64,000 nucleotides of DNA. Source: Pacificibacter marinus. GTDB lineage: Bacteria > Pseudomonadota > Alphaproteobacteria > Rhodobacterales > Rhodobacteraceae. Location of the stretch: positions 38,279-102,278 of the forward strand of contig NZ_JAHKPK010000025.1 in assembly GCF_018860665.1 (NCBI RefSeq), given 5' to 3'. The position numbers were made by a program, and so were the translations under genes. Positions 47,934 through 56,949 of this stretch are shown piece after piece. The notes below the pieces were generated by a model. The model was not told the origin of the DNA and ran no database searches. It worked only from the letters and a program-made list of their open reading frames with translations. Position 1 is the first letter of the stretch. The number at the start of each line of letters is the position of its first letter.

Positions 47934-48015
47934 TCGAAGCTGCTGATAGAGGAAACTCTTAGCAACTTCACCTCCCTGTTGGACTTGGGCCGAGCTAATG
48001 CTCGGCCTTTTTTTT
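47934..48015 (+). ncRNA. Candidate AbcR-like regulatory small RNA
   Basis: About 80 nt between a plausible promoter and a strong terminator, with no coding potential. A 5' hairpin (GCTGATAGAG, GAAA loop, CTCTTAGC) is followed by an unpaired stretch containing CACCTCCCTG, an anti-Shine-Dalgarno-like motif, and then the terminator hairpin GGCCGAGC-TAAT-GCTCGGCC with eight Ts. Hairpin, open CCUCCC segment and terminator is the general architecture of AbcR-type sRNAs, and the upstream neighbour is a VtlR-like gene. The identity is inference. The 492-bp gap 47759-48250 contains no gene otherwise. Confidence 0.55.
47988..48015 (+). terminator. Strong Rho-independent terminator without an upstream ORF
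   Basis: GGCCGAGC and GCTCGGCC form a perfect 8-bp GC-rich stem with a TAAT loop and eight Ts. It lies 230 bp after the VtlR-like stop, too far and too separate to be only that gene's terminator. Confidence 0.88.
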
Positions 48016-48250
48016 GGTTTTTGGTATGCGGACGCCTTCGAGTGAGTCGCGCACAGCCCTAGATCGTCTCGTCTTTTGGCCGCAGATCACAGCTTCAAGG
48101 GTAAAAACCACAGTTAGAGGCCGTTTGACGTCAACTGCCCTCTTTCCCAAAGCGCCGCTATAGCCTAAGAGAACGCCTGACCGAGATACGCGTCCGCGGG
48201 TGCCTTCAAGCATAGCGCAGGGCGCTCTGATGACCTTTTGGGGGATTTCC

Positions 48251-50410
48251 ATGACCGATCCGAAAATTACCGATGATCTTATTGCCGCGCACGGCCTGAA
48301 TGGCGAAGAATACGCGCGCATCCTCGAGATCATGGGGCGCGAGCCGACCTACACTGAGCTCGGCATTTTCTCGGCCATGTGGAATGAGCATTGCTCATAT
48401 AAATCCTCCAAGAAACATCTGCGCGGCCTGCCCGTTGATGGCCCACAAGTGATTTGCGGCCCCGGTGAAAATGCCGGCATCGTTGATATCGGCGATGGTC
48501 AGTGCGTTGTGTTCAAAATGGAAAGCCACAATCACCCGTCCTACATCGAACCCTACCAAGGCGCGGCCACCGGTGTAGGTGGCATTTTGCGTGATGTCTT
48601 TACCATGGGCGCGCGACCTATTGCGGCAATGAATTCATTGTCCTTTGGCGTCAAAGAGCATCACAAGACCAAACAACTTGTGCACGGCGTTGTTGAGGGC
48701 GTTGGCGGCTATGGCAACTGTTTTGGCGTGCCAACTGTTGGCGGCGAGGTGCGGTTCCACTCGGCCTATAACGGCAACTGCCTTGTGAACGCTTTTGCAG
48801 CGGGCCTCGCAGACACAGACAAAATTTTCTATTCCGCCGCCTCTGGTGTTGGGATGCCTGTGGTTTATCTCGGCGCCAAAACCGGCCGTGATGGCGTTGG
48901 TGGTGCGACGATGGCTTCGGCTGAGTTTGATGACACAATCGAAGACAAACGCCCCACCGTTCAAGTAGGTGACCCCTTCACTGAAAAGCGCCTGATGGAA
49001 GCCACGCTTGAACTTATGGCCACAGGTGCAGTGATTTCGATCCAAGACATGGGGGCCGCTGGCCTCACTTGTTCTGCCGTTGAAATGGGCGACAAAGGTA
49101 AATTGGGCGTGCGTCTTGATCTTGAAAACGTGCCACAGCGCGAATTGAACATGACCGCCTATGAAATGATGCTGTCGGAATCCCAAGAGCGCATGTTGAT
49201 GGTGCTCAAGCCAGAGCTTGAAGCAGAAGCCCGCGCCGTGTTCGAAAAATGGGATCTCGACTTTGCCATCGTTGGTGAAACGCTCGAAGAAGACCGGTTC
49301 TTGATCATGCACAACGGCGAAGTCAAAGGCGACTTGCCGCTGTCCACGCTGGCCTCATCTGCGCCAGAATACGACCGTCCTTGGGTACCAACCCCTGCAG
49401 CGGAACCTATGGATGACGTGCCAAGCATCGATCCGATTGATGGCCTTAAAGCGCTCCTATCCTCGCCAAACTATGCTGCGAAATCTTGGGTCTATGAACA
49501 ATACGACAGTCAAGTTATGGCTGACACGGTCCGCGCACCGGGCATGGGTTCTGGCGTGATCCGCGTTCACGGCACACCTAAGATGCTGGCCTTTACCTCA
49601 GACGTGACGCCGCGCTATGTCAAAGCTAACCCTGTTGAGGGCGGCAAACAAGCCGTGGCCGAAGCCTATCGCAACTTGACGGCAGTCGGCGCGAAACCCT
49701 TGGCGACAACTGACAACCTGAACTTCGGCAACCCAGAAAAGCCCGAAATCATGGGGCAGTTTGTTGGCGCATTGCAGGGCATCGGTGAGGCCGTGAAATT
49801 CCTCGACATGCCAATCGTGTCGGGCAACGTATCTTTGTACAATGAAACCGATGGCGAGGGCATTTTGCCGACACCGACCATCGGCGCTGTTGGACTGATC
49901 GCAAACGAAGACGAATTGATCGCAGGCCTTGCCCAAGACGGTGATGTCGCGGTTGTGATTGGCGCTGTTGGCTCGCATCTTGGTCAATCTGCACTGCTCG
50001 CCGAAGTGTTCAACCGCGAGGATGGCGATGCACCACATGTTGACCTTGCGCTTGAGCAAACCAATGGTGAGTTCCTCAAAGCCAACCGCAAACTGATCAA
50101 CGCTGCGACCGACTTGTCTGACGGCGGACTTGCTTTGGCGGCGTTCGAATTGGCGGATAAAGCGGGCCTTGGCCTGACATTGGACAGCGGCGATACAGCT
50201 GAACTGTTTGGCGAAGACCAAGCGCGCTACCTTGTGTCTTGTACCTTTGATCAAGCCGAAGCGCTGATGGCAGCAGCATCCCAAGCGGGTGTAGAGATTG
50301 TCACAGTTGGTAAGTTTGGCGGCGACACCGTGAAACTTGGCGGCTCACAGGCTTCATTGGCCAGCTTGAGCGCCGTGTTCAACGGTGCCTTTGCCGAGAC
50401 TTTTGCATAA
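48251..50410 (+). CDS. purL: Phosphoribosylformylglycinamidine synthase, PurL subunit
   Basis: A 719-residue small-type PurL that makes FGAM with PurQ and PurS in purine synthesis. The start [11 protein letters not shown] follows GGGGGA. Motifs include [39 protein letters not shown], the ATP-site [18 protein letters not shown], and the C-terminal [16 protein letters not shown] hairpin at 50441-50466 follows the stop. Confidence 0.96.
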   Translation: MTDPKITDDLIAAHGLNGEEYARILEIMGREPTYTELGIFSAMWNEHCSYKSSKKHLRGLPVDGPQVICGPGENAGIVDIGDGQCVVFKMESHNHPSYIEPYQGAATGVGGILRDVFTMGARPIAAMNSLSFGVKEHHKTKQLVHGVVEGVGGYGNCFGVPTVGGEVRFHSAYNGNCLVNAFAAGLADTDKIFYSAASGVGMPVVYLGAKTGRDGVGGATMASAEFDDTIEDKRPTVQVGDPFTEKRLMEATLELMATGAVISIQDMGAAGLTCSAVEMGDKGKLGVRLDLENVPQRELNMTAYEMMLSESQERMLMVLKPELEAEARAVFEKWDLDFAIVGETLEEDRFLIMHNGEVKGDLPLSTLASSAPEYDRPWVPTPAAEPMDDVPSIDPIDGLKALLSSPNYAAKSWVYEQYDSQVMADTVRAPGMGSGVIRVHGTPKMLAFTSDVTPRYVKANPVEGGKQAVAEAYRNLTAVGAKPLATTDNLNFGNPEKPEIMGQFVGALQGIGEAVKFLDMPIVSGNVSLYNETDGEGILPTPTIGAVGLIANEDELIAGLAQDGDVAVVIGAVGSHLGQSALLAEVFNREDGDAPHVDLALEQTNGEFLKANRKLINAATDLSDGGLALAAFELADKAGLGLTLDSGDTAELFGEDQARYLVSCTFDQAEALMAAASQAGVEIVTVGKFGGDTVKLGGSQASLASLSAVFNGAFAETFA

Positions 50411-50440
50411 AGCGCAGGCCGCCCCATATAAAATAGATCA

Positions 50441-50466
50441 AAGGCCCGCCACTTCGCGCGGGTCTT
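50441..50466 (+). terminator. Probable terminator after purL
   Basis: AAGGCCCGC and GCGGGTCTT pair (one wobble) around an 8-nt loop. The T run that follows is broken (TTTGATTTTA), so strength is uncertain. Confidence 0.6.
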
Positions 50467-50528
50467 TGATTTTATACCCCCCCGATCTTAACCCAAATCA
50501 AGTTTAGCCCAAGCCAAGGATGCCCCAC

Positions 50529-51014
50529 ATGGACCTGCCAGATCTCACATCCGATTGCGCCAATTGTGTTGGGTTGTGCTGCCTGGGTATGTCCTTTCAA
50601 AAGAGTGATGACTTTGCCATCGATAAGGCGTCAGGCACGCCCTGCCCCAATTTAGATCGTGATCATAGTTGCAAAATCCATAGCTCGCTGAAAGAGGACG
50701 GGTTTGAAGGTTGCATCAAATTTGATTGCGCGGGCGCAGGTCAACGTGTGACGCAGATGCGGTTCAACGGCGAAAGCTGGCAAGATCATCCAGAACTCAT
50801 GTTCGCGATGATGCGCGACTTTGAAAACCTGCGCCCCCTGCATGAGCGAATGGTGCAACTGACCGAGGCGAGCAAAAGCGATTTGCCTGAGGTTCTGGAA
50901 ACCGAACGCACTGAGATTTTAAAACGCAGCGCCCGCGTTTGGGCTGATACAGACACACTAAAGCGCCGATATGACGCTTTTTTGACGGCACTGGCGCAAA
51001 GCACTGCGTCTTAA
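50529..51014 (+). CDS. Cysteine-cluster protein (related to N-termini of pentapeptide-repeat proteins)
   Basis: A 161-residue protein with six to eight cysteines in its first 75 residues (CANCVGLCCLG, TPCPNL, HSCKIH, EGCIKFDCAGAG), likely a metal site. The segment matches the N-terminal part of a family usually annotated as pentapeptide-repeat proteins, but no pentapeptide repeats follow. The C-terminal half is alpha-helical instead. Start MDLPDLTSDC has AAGG nine bases upstream; an ATG at 50520 is in frame. Function unknown. Confidence 0.78.
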   Translation: MDLPDLTSDCANCVGLCCLGMSFQKSDDFAIDKASGTPCPNLDRDHSCKIHSSLKEDGFEGCIKFDCAGAGQRVTQMRFNGESWQDHPELMFAMMRDFENLRPLHERMVQLTEASKSDLPEVLETERTEILKRSARVWADTDTLKRRYDAFLTALAQSTAS

Positions 51015-51120
51015 TCTCATCAACGTCTTGCAGCGCTGCCGCGCGGGCCTTACATTTACATCAAAGCAAGAACCACACCCACAAGACGACCCTCACAGAC
51101 GACACTAAGGAGCGCCTTAC

Positions 51121-51351
51121 ATGGCCATCACTGCCGCTGAAATCGAAACTCTGATCCGCACAGCCTTTCCCGAGGCCCGCATCGTCGTTCAAGGTGACGA
51201 CGGGCAGCACTTTGCCGCCGAAGTGGTCGATGAAAGCTTTCGTGGCAAAAACCGCGTACAGCAGCAACGTGCTGTAAACGCTGCGCTGAAAGCCGAGATC
51301 GACAGCGGTAAATTGCACGCATTGGCCCTGTCCACACGCGCGCCTGAATAA
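51121..51351 (+). CDS. BolA/IbaG family protein
   Basis: A 76-residue BolA-fold protein. The C-terminal RVQQQRAVNAALKAEIDSGKLHALAL is the family signature, and the conserved histidine is in GDDGQHFAAEVV. It pairs with the monothiol glutaredoxin encoded 54 bp downstream; such pairs bind a bridging [2Fe-2S] cluster and act in iron homeostasis. An AAGGAG-like site lies upstream. Confidence 0.93.
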   Translation: MAITAAEIETLIRTAFPEARIVVQGDDGQHFAAEVVDESFRGKNRVQQQRAVNAALKAEIDSGKLHALALSTRAPE

Positions 51352-51405
51352 AAGATACACATCTGCCGCGCCTAATGCGGCTCAAACATTCGAAAGGTCG
51401 ATTCC

Positions 51406-51768
51406 ATGTCCGACGCAAAAGCCACGATCCAAAAAACCATTGATGACAACGATGTTGTTTTGTTCATGAAGGGCAACAAATTGATGCCGCAATGTGGGTT
51501 CTCATCCCGCGTGGCTGGCGTTTTGAACTTTATGGGCGTGGATTTTCACGACGAAAACGTTCTTGCTGACCCCGAAATTCGCCAAGGCATCAAAGACTTT
51601 TCCGATTGGCCAACCATTCCACAGCTCTACGTCAAAGGCGAATTTGTTGGCGGTTGTGACATCATCACAGAGATGACGCTTTCTGGTGAATTGGACACAT
51701 TGTTCGAAGCAAACGGCGTCGCATTCGACAAAGAAAAAGCCGACCAAGTGCGCGCAGCAAACGCGTAA
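51406..51768 (+). CDS. grxD: Monothiol glutaredoxin Grx4/GrxD
   Basis: A 120-residue monothiol glutaredoxin with the CGFS active site in [17 protein letters not shown] and the [19 protein letters not shown] glutathione-binding region. It carries and delivers [2Fe-2S] clusters. The BolA-family partner lies directly upstream. Confidence 0.96.
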   Translation: MSDAKATIQKTIDDNDVVLFMKGNKLMPQCGFSSRVAGVLNFMGVDFHDENVLADPEIRQGIKDFSDWPTIPQLYVKGEFVGGCDIITEMTLSGELDTLFEANGVAFDKEKADQVRAANA

Positions 51769-51792
51769 AACTGTCTGCGTCTAGATAAAAAA

Positions 51793-51827
51793 GGGCGGCG
51801 AAGATCATCTCTTCGCCGCCCTTTTTT
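51793..51827. terminator. Bidirectional terminator between grxD and zapA
   Basis: GGGCGGCGAAGA and TCTTCGCCGCCC form a perfect 12-bp stem with a 5-nt loop, flanked by As on one side and Ts on the other. It can end both grxD (plus) and zapA (minus). Confidence 0.93.
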
Positions 51828-51863
51828 ATAGTTCATCAACAATTCAATAGGTTAACGAAACAC

Positions 51864-52265
51864 CTAAGCTGACACACCCAAGCGATCTTCAAGTGCAGAG
51901 GCCATAGCCTCGGTACGTGCCGCCAATTCGGCGAAGGTGTCACTCACCTCGGCTGGCACCACAGGCACCTCAATGCGTTCAGGCGCTGGTGCAGGTGCGG
52001 ATCGCAACTCTTCCAACAGGGCTTCTTGTGCGCCAAGTTTGGCCTCAAGCGCCCGCATCTGTTCTTCCATGCCTGCGGTTTTATCTGCCAACATCAAACC
52101 AGACATCAACAACATGCGGGCTTCGGGCAAACGACCAATTTGGCTAGACAAAACCGTGGCCTCATTGTCCAAAAGCTGTGCTGCAGATTTCAAGAAATGC
52201 TCTTCACCTGACTGGCAAGCCACTTCGAACTCACGTCCACCGATGGAAATTTTAATCTCTGGCAT
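51864..52265 (-). CDS. zapA: Cell division protein ZapA
   Basis: A 133-residue ZapA-family protein that bundles FtsZ filaments at the division site. The N-terminal domain is typical (IKISIGGREFEVACQSGEEHFLKSAAQLL in part), followed by a coiled coil (about 65-100) and a C-terminal extension longer than in E. coli. It lies 3 bp downstream of a coiled-coil protein gene. Confidence 0.9.
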   Translation of the reverse strand: MPEIKISIGGREFEVACQSGEEHFLKSAAQLLDNEATVLSSQIGRLPEARMLLMSGLMLADKTAGMEEQMRALEAKLGAQEALLEELRSAPAPAPERIEVPVVPAEVSDTFAELAARTEAMASALEDRLGVSA

Positions 52266-52268
52266 GGA

Positions 52269-52778
52269 TCAAGCCTCTTCTTTTTGAGCAGCATCTGTGA
52301 ACGGGCGCAATTCATTCAAAATCGCATCAAGTTCGACCAGATCGGCATCACGTCCAACTTTGATCGCTTCGAGTTCAGTCATCAAAGCTGTGTTCACCAA
52401 AGTCGGATCCCCAATGGCAGTCGCATTCGCCTCGCGCAATGCGGTGTTGTTGGCGCGCAGCTGCGTGTTGACACGCCGCAGTTTTTGCGTTTCGGCATCA
52501 TGGTTCATCAATTGATGACGTAGTGTTTCGACTTCTTCTTCCAAAGATGCGACATGACTTTGCTGTTTTTCATGGATCGCGCGTACACGTTCTTCAAGCT
52601 GCAAGTTGGTGGCGCGTTCACCATCCAAGGCCTCTTGCAACCGGCCCATTTCGGCCATCATTTCATCAGAGGCGATTCCGCCACCTGAGGCATTTTGTTC
52701 TTCGGCGGCAGCCACTGCACGGCCGATACGCTCAAGCGCTGCCGTGATCCGTGTCTCAAAGTCTGAAATTTCGCTCAT
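52269..52778 (-). CDS. Coiled-coil protein encoded upstream of zapA
   Basis: About 169 residues, almost entirely predicted helix, with heptad-like segments (for example LQLEERVRAIHEKQQSHV and LRRVNTQLRANNTALREANA). It starts MSEISDFETRI; an ATG two codons earlier is possible. No family is assigned. The close coupling to zapA suggests a division-associated partner, analogous in context only to ZapB. A glycine-rich break near residues 30-35 separates a short helix from the long coiled coil. Confidence 0.8.
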   Translation of the reverse strand: MSEISDFETRITAALERIGRAVAAAEEQNASGGGIASDEMMAEMGRLQEALDGERATNLQLEERVRAIHEKQQSHVASLEEEVETLRHQLMNHDAETQKLRRVNTQLRANNTALREANATAIGDPTLVNTALMTELEAIKVGRDADLVELDAILNELRPFTDAAQKEEA

Positions 52779-52905
52779 CGCCATACCTGTTACTGTTCTT
52801 GCTTATACCTGTTTTGTGTCAGTCATCTTCTAACGTAAACCGCACAAATATCTCTCACTCTATAACACATCCTTGGCGGATGTCACAAACCCTGCAAAAC
52901 AGGCC

Positions 52906-52922
52906 TATACCTGACAGGTATA
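52906..52922. promoter_or_regulatory. Perfect 17-bp palindrome in the zapA/tkt divergent region
   Basis: TATACCTG-A-CAGGTATA is a perfect inverted repeat with 8-bp arms. The half-site recurs as TATACCTG at 52804-52811 and ATACCTG at 52793-52799, both near the start of the zapA transcript. This suggests an operator for an unidentified dimeric regulator. The rest of the 389-bp gap 52785-53173 shows no gene and no recognisable 6S RNA. Confidence 0.5.
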
Positions 52923-53173
52923 AAACTACCCCAAAACCAATAAAGCACAAGTTCAAGATATATAAGACCGTTCGATTCGAGAGGTTAGCCCATGGCAAAG
53001 GCATTACCAACGGCTTGACCTAAAGTGACTATATAACTTCATATGGGAGCAAATTGGTCCCTCTGGCTTGCACTTTTGCACAACATCGTTATCACCAAAC
53101 GCGAATGGCTGCGAAGTCTGGCTTAACATGTTGGATTTTGCGGCTGCCTTTGAGACAGCTAGGAGATCCACAC

Positions 53174-55195
53174 GTGGACATCGCAAAACTGCGCGCAGCG
53201 CACCCTGATCACTGGATGCGTGCTGCTGCCATCCGCACCTTGACACTCGATGCGGTCGCTGCTGCGAACTCAGGACACTCAGGCATGCCAATGGGCATGG
53301 CCGATGTGGCAACTGTTTTGTTCGAAAAGCACCTGAAATTTGACGCCTCTGCCCCGCTTTGGGCCGATCGCGATCGCTTTATCTTGTCTGCGGGCCACGG
53401 TTCTATGCTGGTCTATTCATTGCTTTACCTCACTGGCTACGAAGAGATGCCTTTGGAGCAGGTGAAGAATTTCCGCCAAATGAACGCCAAAACAGCTGGT
53501 CACCCTGAAAACTTCTTGTTGGAAGCGGTTGAAACCACAACTGGCCCATTGGGTCAGGGCATTTCCAACGCTGTTGGCTTTGCCATGGCAGAAGAACACC
53601 TGCGCGCGCGCTTTGGTAAAAAACTGCAAGATCACTACACATACTGTATCGCAGGCGACGGCTGTTTGATGGAAGGTGTGTCCCATGAGGCGATTGCGCT
53701 TGCGGGACGTCAAAAGCTCAGCAAGTTGATCGTGTTCTGGGACAACAACAACATCACTATTGATGGTACTGTTGATCTGTCTGATCGCACAGATCAGCCG
53801 ATGCGTTTCAAAGCGGCCGGTTGGCACGTGCAAGAAATCGATGGTCACGATCCAGAGGCTATTGATGCGGCGATCACAGCCGCGAAAAACGCAGGCAAGC
53901 CCTCTATGATTGCCTGCAAAACCCACATCGCTTTGGGCCACGCACAACAAGACACATCCAAAGGCCACGGCGCTTTGACGGATGCAGATCAAATGAAAGC
54001 CGCAAAAGAAGCCTACGGTTGGACAGCTGCTCCATTCGAGATTCCGAGCGATATCAAAGCACAATGGGAAGCCATCGGATCACGCGGCCGCGAGGCTCGC
54101 GCCGCGTGGGAAGCCCGTCTTGACGAGCAATCAGAGCGCCGCCAAGCCGAATTCGCCCGCACATTTGCAGGGGACGCCCCCAACAAGTTGGGTTCAGTCA
54201 TCCGCGCGCTTAAAAAGCAGATTTCTGAAGATCAGCCCAAAGTGGCGACACGCAAATCATCTGAAATGGTGCTTGGCGTTGTGAATCCTGTGTTGCCAGA
54301 AACCATTGGCGGTTCTGCCGATTTGACAGGGTCCAACAACACCCTGACAGCGGATATGGGCGTCTTTGACGAAGAAAACCGCAAAGGTCGCTATGTCTAC
54401 TACGGCATTCGCGAGCACGGTATGGCGGCTGCGATGAACGGCATGGCGCTGCACGGTGGTGTGCGCCCTTACGGCGGAACATTCTTCTGCTTCACCGACT
54501 ACGCCCGCCCTGCGATGCGCTTGTCTGCTTTGATGCAAGTGCCTGTCACATACGTGATGACCCACGATTCCATCGGTCTTGGCGAAGACGGCCCAACACA
54601 CCAGCCTGTTGAGCACTTAGCCATTTGCCGCGCCACACCGAACACATTGACCATCCGTCCTTGTGATACTGTGGAAACGGCTGAAGCGTGGGAAATCGCC
54701 CTGACATCGCAAAAAACGCCAACTGTTTTGGCGTTGACCCGCCAAGGTTTGCCAACTTTGCGTAAAGATCACAAAGTCAAAAACTTGGTCTCACAGGGTG
54801 GTTATGTTTTGGCGGATTCCGACGGCAAACGCCAAGCGATCTTGATCGCCTCAGGGTCTGAAGTTGCCATCGCCATGGCAGCGCGCGACATTTTGCAAGA
54901 GGCTGGTATCGGCACACGCGTCGTTTCCATGCCGTGTATGGAGCTGTTCGCCGAGCAAGACTTGGCCTACCGCCGCAAAGTTCTGCCTGCTGGCCCTGTC
55001 CGTGTGGGTGTTGAAGCCGGCGCACGTGCTGGTGGCTGGGACAAACTGCTGTTGGGTGAACGTGGACGTGAGCAAAAACAAGCCTTTGTGGGCTTGGACC
55101 GTTTTGGGGCCTCTGCGCCTATCGACGAGCTTTACGAAAAATTTGGCATCACCGCTGAAAACATCGTTGAGCAGGTCAAAATGCTTTTGGGTTAA
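53174..55195 (+). CDS. tkt: Transketolase
   Basis: A 673-residue thiamine-diphosphate enzyme of the pentose phosphate and related pathways. The start is the GTG at 53174, eight bases after AGGAG; the frame is open upstream but unlike the family. ThDP/metal motif: [18 protein letters not shown] with NNNITIDG; substrate-site histidines: GHSGMPMG and SAGHGSM; pyrimidine domain: [13 protein letters not shown]. Two gap genes follow, so carbon-flux enzymes are clustered here. Confidence 0.96.
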   Translation: MDIAKLRAAHPDHWMRAAAIRTLTLDAVAAANSGHSGMPMGMADVATVLFEKHLKFDASAPLWADRDRFILSAGHGSMLVYSLLYLTGYEEMPLEQVKNFRQMNAKTAGHPENFLLEAVETTTGPLGQGISNAVGFAMAEEHLRARFGKKLQDHYTYCIAGDGCLMEGVSHEAIALAGRQKLSKLIVFWDNNNITIDGTVDLSDRTDQPMRFKAAGWHVQEIDGHDPEAIDAAITAAKNAGKPSMIACKTHIALGHAQQDTSKGHGALTDADQMKAAKEAYGWTAAPFEIPSDIKAQWEAIGSRGREARAAWEARLDEQSERRQAEFARTFAGDAPNKLGSVIRALKKQISEDQPKVATRKSSEMVLGVVNPVLPETIGGSADLTGSNNTLTADMGVFDEENRKGRYVYYGIREHGMAAAMNGMALHGGVRPYGGTFFCFTDYARPAMRLSALMQVPVTYVMTHDSIGLGEDGPTHQPVEHLAICRATPNTLTIRPCDTVETAEAWEIALTSQKTPTVLALTRQGLPTLRKDHKVKNLVSQGGYVLADSDGKRQAILIASGSEVAIAMAARDILQEAGIGTRVVSMPCMELFAEQDLAYRRKVLPAGPVRVGVEAGARAGGWDKLLLGERGREQKQAFVGLDRFGASAPIDELYEKFGITAENIVEQVKMLLG

Positions 55196-55241
55196 GTCCA
55201 AAAACGCTTTTGGGCCAAATCCGCCCAGCGTGAAACACTTG

Positions 55242-55272
55242 AAAAGCCCGTGCAACGATGCGCGGGCTTTTT
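55242..55272 (+). terminator. Rho-independent terminator of tkt
   Basis: AAAAGCCCG and CGGGCTTTTT pair as the stem core, extended inward by GC pairs, and end in Ts. It separates tkt from the first gap gene. Confidence 0.88.
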
Positions 55273-55346
55273 GGCATAAGCGATTAAGCGCGCCAAGGAC
55301 TTCGAATCGTCGCTTTACAACATATATTTCCGCATCCCTGCCCTTC

Positions 55347-55393
55347 TGTTAGCGCAACCACGACATGTTTACGCTAACATGTTGGCGCTAAAC
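55347..55393 (+). promoter_or_regulatory. Three LacI-type operator-like sites before the first gap gene
   Basis: TGTTAGCGCAACCA (55347-55360), TGTTTACGCTAACA (55366-55379) and TGTTGGCGCTAAAC (55380-55393) are three variants of the palindrome TGTTAGCGCTAACA, a LacI-family type sequence with central CG. They lie about 140-190 bp before the ATG at 55535. In Rhodobacterales such sites suit a central-carbon regulator of the CceR/GluR kind; that regulator identity is recalled, not shown. Confidence 0.6.
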
Positions 55394-55534
55394 GTCTTTT
55401 TTCAAAGCCCCATCTCCCCTATACGAACCTCAGACGCGCTTTGGGTGGCCCCCCGCTGCGCCTCACGAGACCGCATAAATCTGAGAGGATGCAAAAGTTG
55501 CTTTTGCGTCAAGAGAGCACCAGGAGAGACGCAT

Positions 55535-56536
55535 ATGACCATTCGCCTAGGGATCAACGGTTTTGGCCGTATCGGACGCTGCACATTGGCGCATATCGCG
55601 GAAGCCGCGCGCAATGATGTGGAGGTCGTTAAGATCAACGCGACTGGTCCGATTGCAACCAACGCGCATTTGCTGAAATACGATTCAGTCCACGGCCGCT
55701 TTGGGGGCAACATCAAAGTGGAAGGCGACACATTGGATTTGGGCCGCGGCCCGATCAAAGTGATGTCGACCTACGATCCACAAGAATTGGATTGGGAAGG
55801 TGTTGACGTCGTTTTGGAATGCACAGGTAAATTCAACGACGGTTTGAAATCTGCTGTACACTTGGAACGCGGTGCAAAAAAAGTGCTTATCTCTGCGCCC
55901 GCTACAAACGTTGACCGCACGGTTGTTTACGGCGTGAACCACCGCGATATGCTGGCGGACGAACGGATGATTTCCAACGGGTCTTGCACCACCAACTGTC
56001 TTGCGCCTTTGGCCAAAGTGTTGAATGACGCAGTGGGCATTGAAAGCGGCATCATGACCACGATCCATTCCTACACAGGCGACCAACCCACGCTGGACCG
56101 TCGTCACTCTGATCTATACCGCGCACGCGCCGCCGCTATGGCGATGATCCCGACCTCTACAGGCGCAGCCAAGGCCTTGGGTTTGGTTTTACCAGAACTT
56201 GCAGGCAAACTTGACGGATCGTCTATACGCGTGCCAACGCCGAATGTATCCGCCGTGGATCTGACCTTCCAAGCTGGCAAAGACGTCACGGTTGACGACA
56301 TCAATGAAATCGTGCGCGATGCGGCAAACGGCTACATGGGCATGGTGATGAGCTACGATGCGGAAGCCAAGGTATCCATCGACTTCAACCACACCTCTGA
56401 AAGCTCAATCTTTGCACCAGACCAAACAAAAGTGGTTGGTCGCACAGTGCGGGTTTTGGCGTGGTACGATAATGAGTGGGGTTTTTCCTCGCGCATGGCG
56501 GATGTCGCCGGCGCTATGGGCCGCTTGATGCACTAA
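55535..56536 (+). CDS. gap: Glyceraldehyde-3-phosphate dehydrogenase, paralogue 1 (possibly NADP-preferring)
   Basis: A 333-residue GAPDH with catalytic cysteine in SNGSCTTNCLAPLAK and start [15 protein letters not shown] after AGGAGAG. The NAD-type aspartate after beta-strand 2 is replaced: the loop reads KINATGPIATN, where paralogue 2 has [11 protein letters not shown]. The Leu-Pro pair of NAD enzymes (LDLPHKD in Bacillus) is Arg-Arg here (TLDRRHSD). Both changes favour NADP(H), as in Bacillus GapB, so a biosynthetic direction is plausible. It has its own operator cluster and terminator. Confidence 0.94.
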   Translation: MTIRLGINGFGRIGRCTLAHIAEAARNDVEVVKINATGPIATNAHLLKYDSVHGRFGGNIKVEGDTLDLGRGPIKVMSTYDPQELDWEGVDVVLECTGKFNDGLKSAVHLERGAKKVLISAPATNVDRTVVYGVNHRDMLADERMISNGSCTTNCLAPLAKVLNDAVGIESGIMTTIHSYTGDQPTLDRRHSDLYRARAAAMAMIPTSTGAAKALGLVLPELAGKLDGSSIRVPTPNVSAVDLTFQAGKDVTVDDINEIVRDAANGYMGMVMSYDAEAKVSIDFNHTSESSIFAPDQTKVVGRTVRVLAWYDNEWGFSSRMADVAGAMGRLMH

Positions 56537-56564
56537 GATTGCTCCCAGATTTTATGAAAATTCA

Positions 56565-56605
56565 CCGCTCAAAGATCTATCCGGTCTTTGGGCGGTTTTC
56601 TTTTT
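56565..56605 (+). terminator. Rho-independent terminator of the first gap gene
   Basis: CCGCTCAAAGA and TCTTTGGGCGG pair over 11 bp with one wobble, with TTTTC-TTTTT following. It isolates the small gene at 56667 from gap. Confidence 0.88.
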
Positions 56606-56666
56606 GTACAATCCCTCTATGATTTTCCCCGACCCTGCGCCAATATCGACGCAGCTCAAGGAATAA

Positions 56667-56816
56667 ATGTCGAGTATGGATCGCTTCTCCATCGCCTTTG
56701 CCGTGCTGATCGCTGTGGCGATCGCATTAGACATCACACTCAATCACAGCGCTGCATCGCTGTTCTTGGCCCGTAAATTCATGGACCTCATCGCTCTGGT
56801 GGCCTTTTGGCGATAA
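56667..56816 (+). CDS. 49-residue single-TM protein between the two gap genes
   Basis: The ATG at 56667 has AAGGAAT a few bases upstream. The product starts MSSMDRFSIAFAVLIAVA, is hydrophobic through IALDITLN, and ends KFMDLIALVAFWR. It has one clear membrane segment, a short loop, and an amphipathic second helix. I have the impression that a similar small protein accompanies gap genes in other Rhodobacterales, but this needs a search. TATGAT at 56618-56623 could be its -10. Confidence 0.7.
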   Translation: MSSMDRFSIAFAVLIAVAIALDITLNHSAASLFLARKFMDLIALVAFWR

Positions 56817-56856
56817 TTTTCGCCTTTGACGGTTGACCTTTTGGCAAAGATGGCGA

Positions 56857-56870
56857 TGTTAGCGTTAACG
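56857..56870 (+). promoter_or_regulatory. LacI-type operator-like site before the second gap gene
   Basis: TGTTAGCGTTAACG matches the palindrome seen before the first gap gene at 12 of 14 positions of TGTTAGCGCTAACA. TTGACC at 56833-56838 could be the -35 with a 17-bp spacer, which would put the site over the -10 and start point. Confidence 0.6.
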
Positions 56871-56949
56871 ACGCGAGGGAGAATTGCCTCCTTTGCGCCC
56901 ATAACGGGCAGACTTTCTGCTCACATTCTAGCGTCAAGGAGTTGCTGAA

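Noticed and set aside
48635-49312. 225-residue minus-strand frame inside purL
   Set aside because: Antisense shadow of purL, rich in His and Cys as expected of a reversed reading.
52785-53173. A 6S RNA gene, often found beside zapA
   Set aside because: I could not fold the region into the long closed stem with a central bubble typical of 6S RNA, and no 5-formyltetrahydrofolate cyclo-ligase gene follows.
53417-54064. 215-residue minus-strand frame inside tkt
   Set aside because: Antisense shadow of a highly conserved gene; no support of its own.
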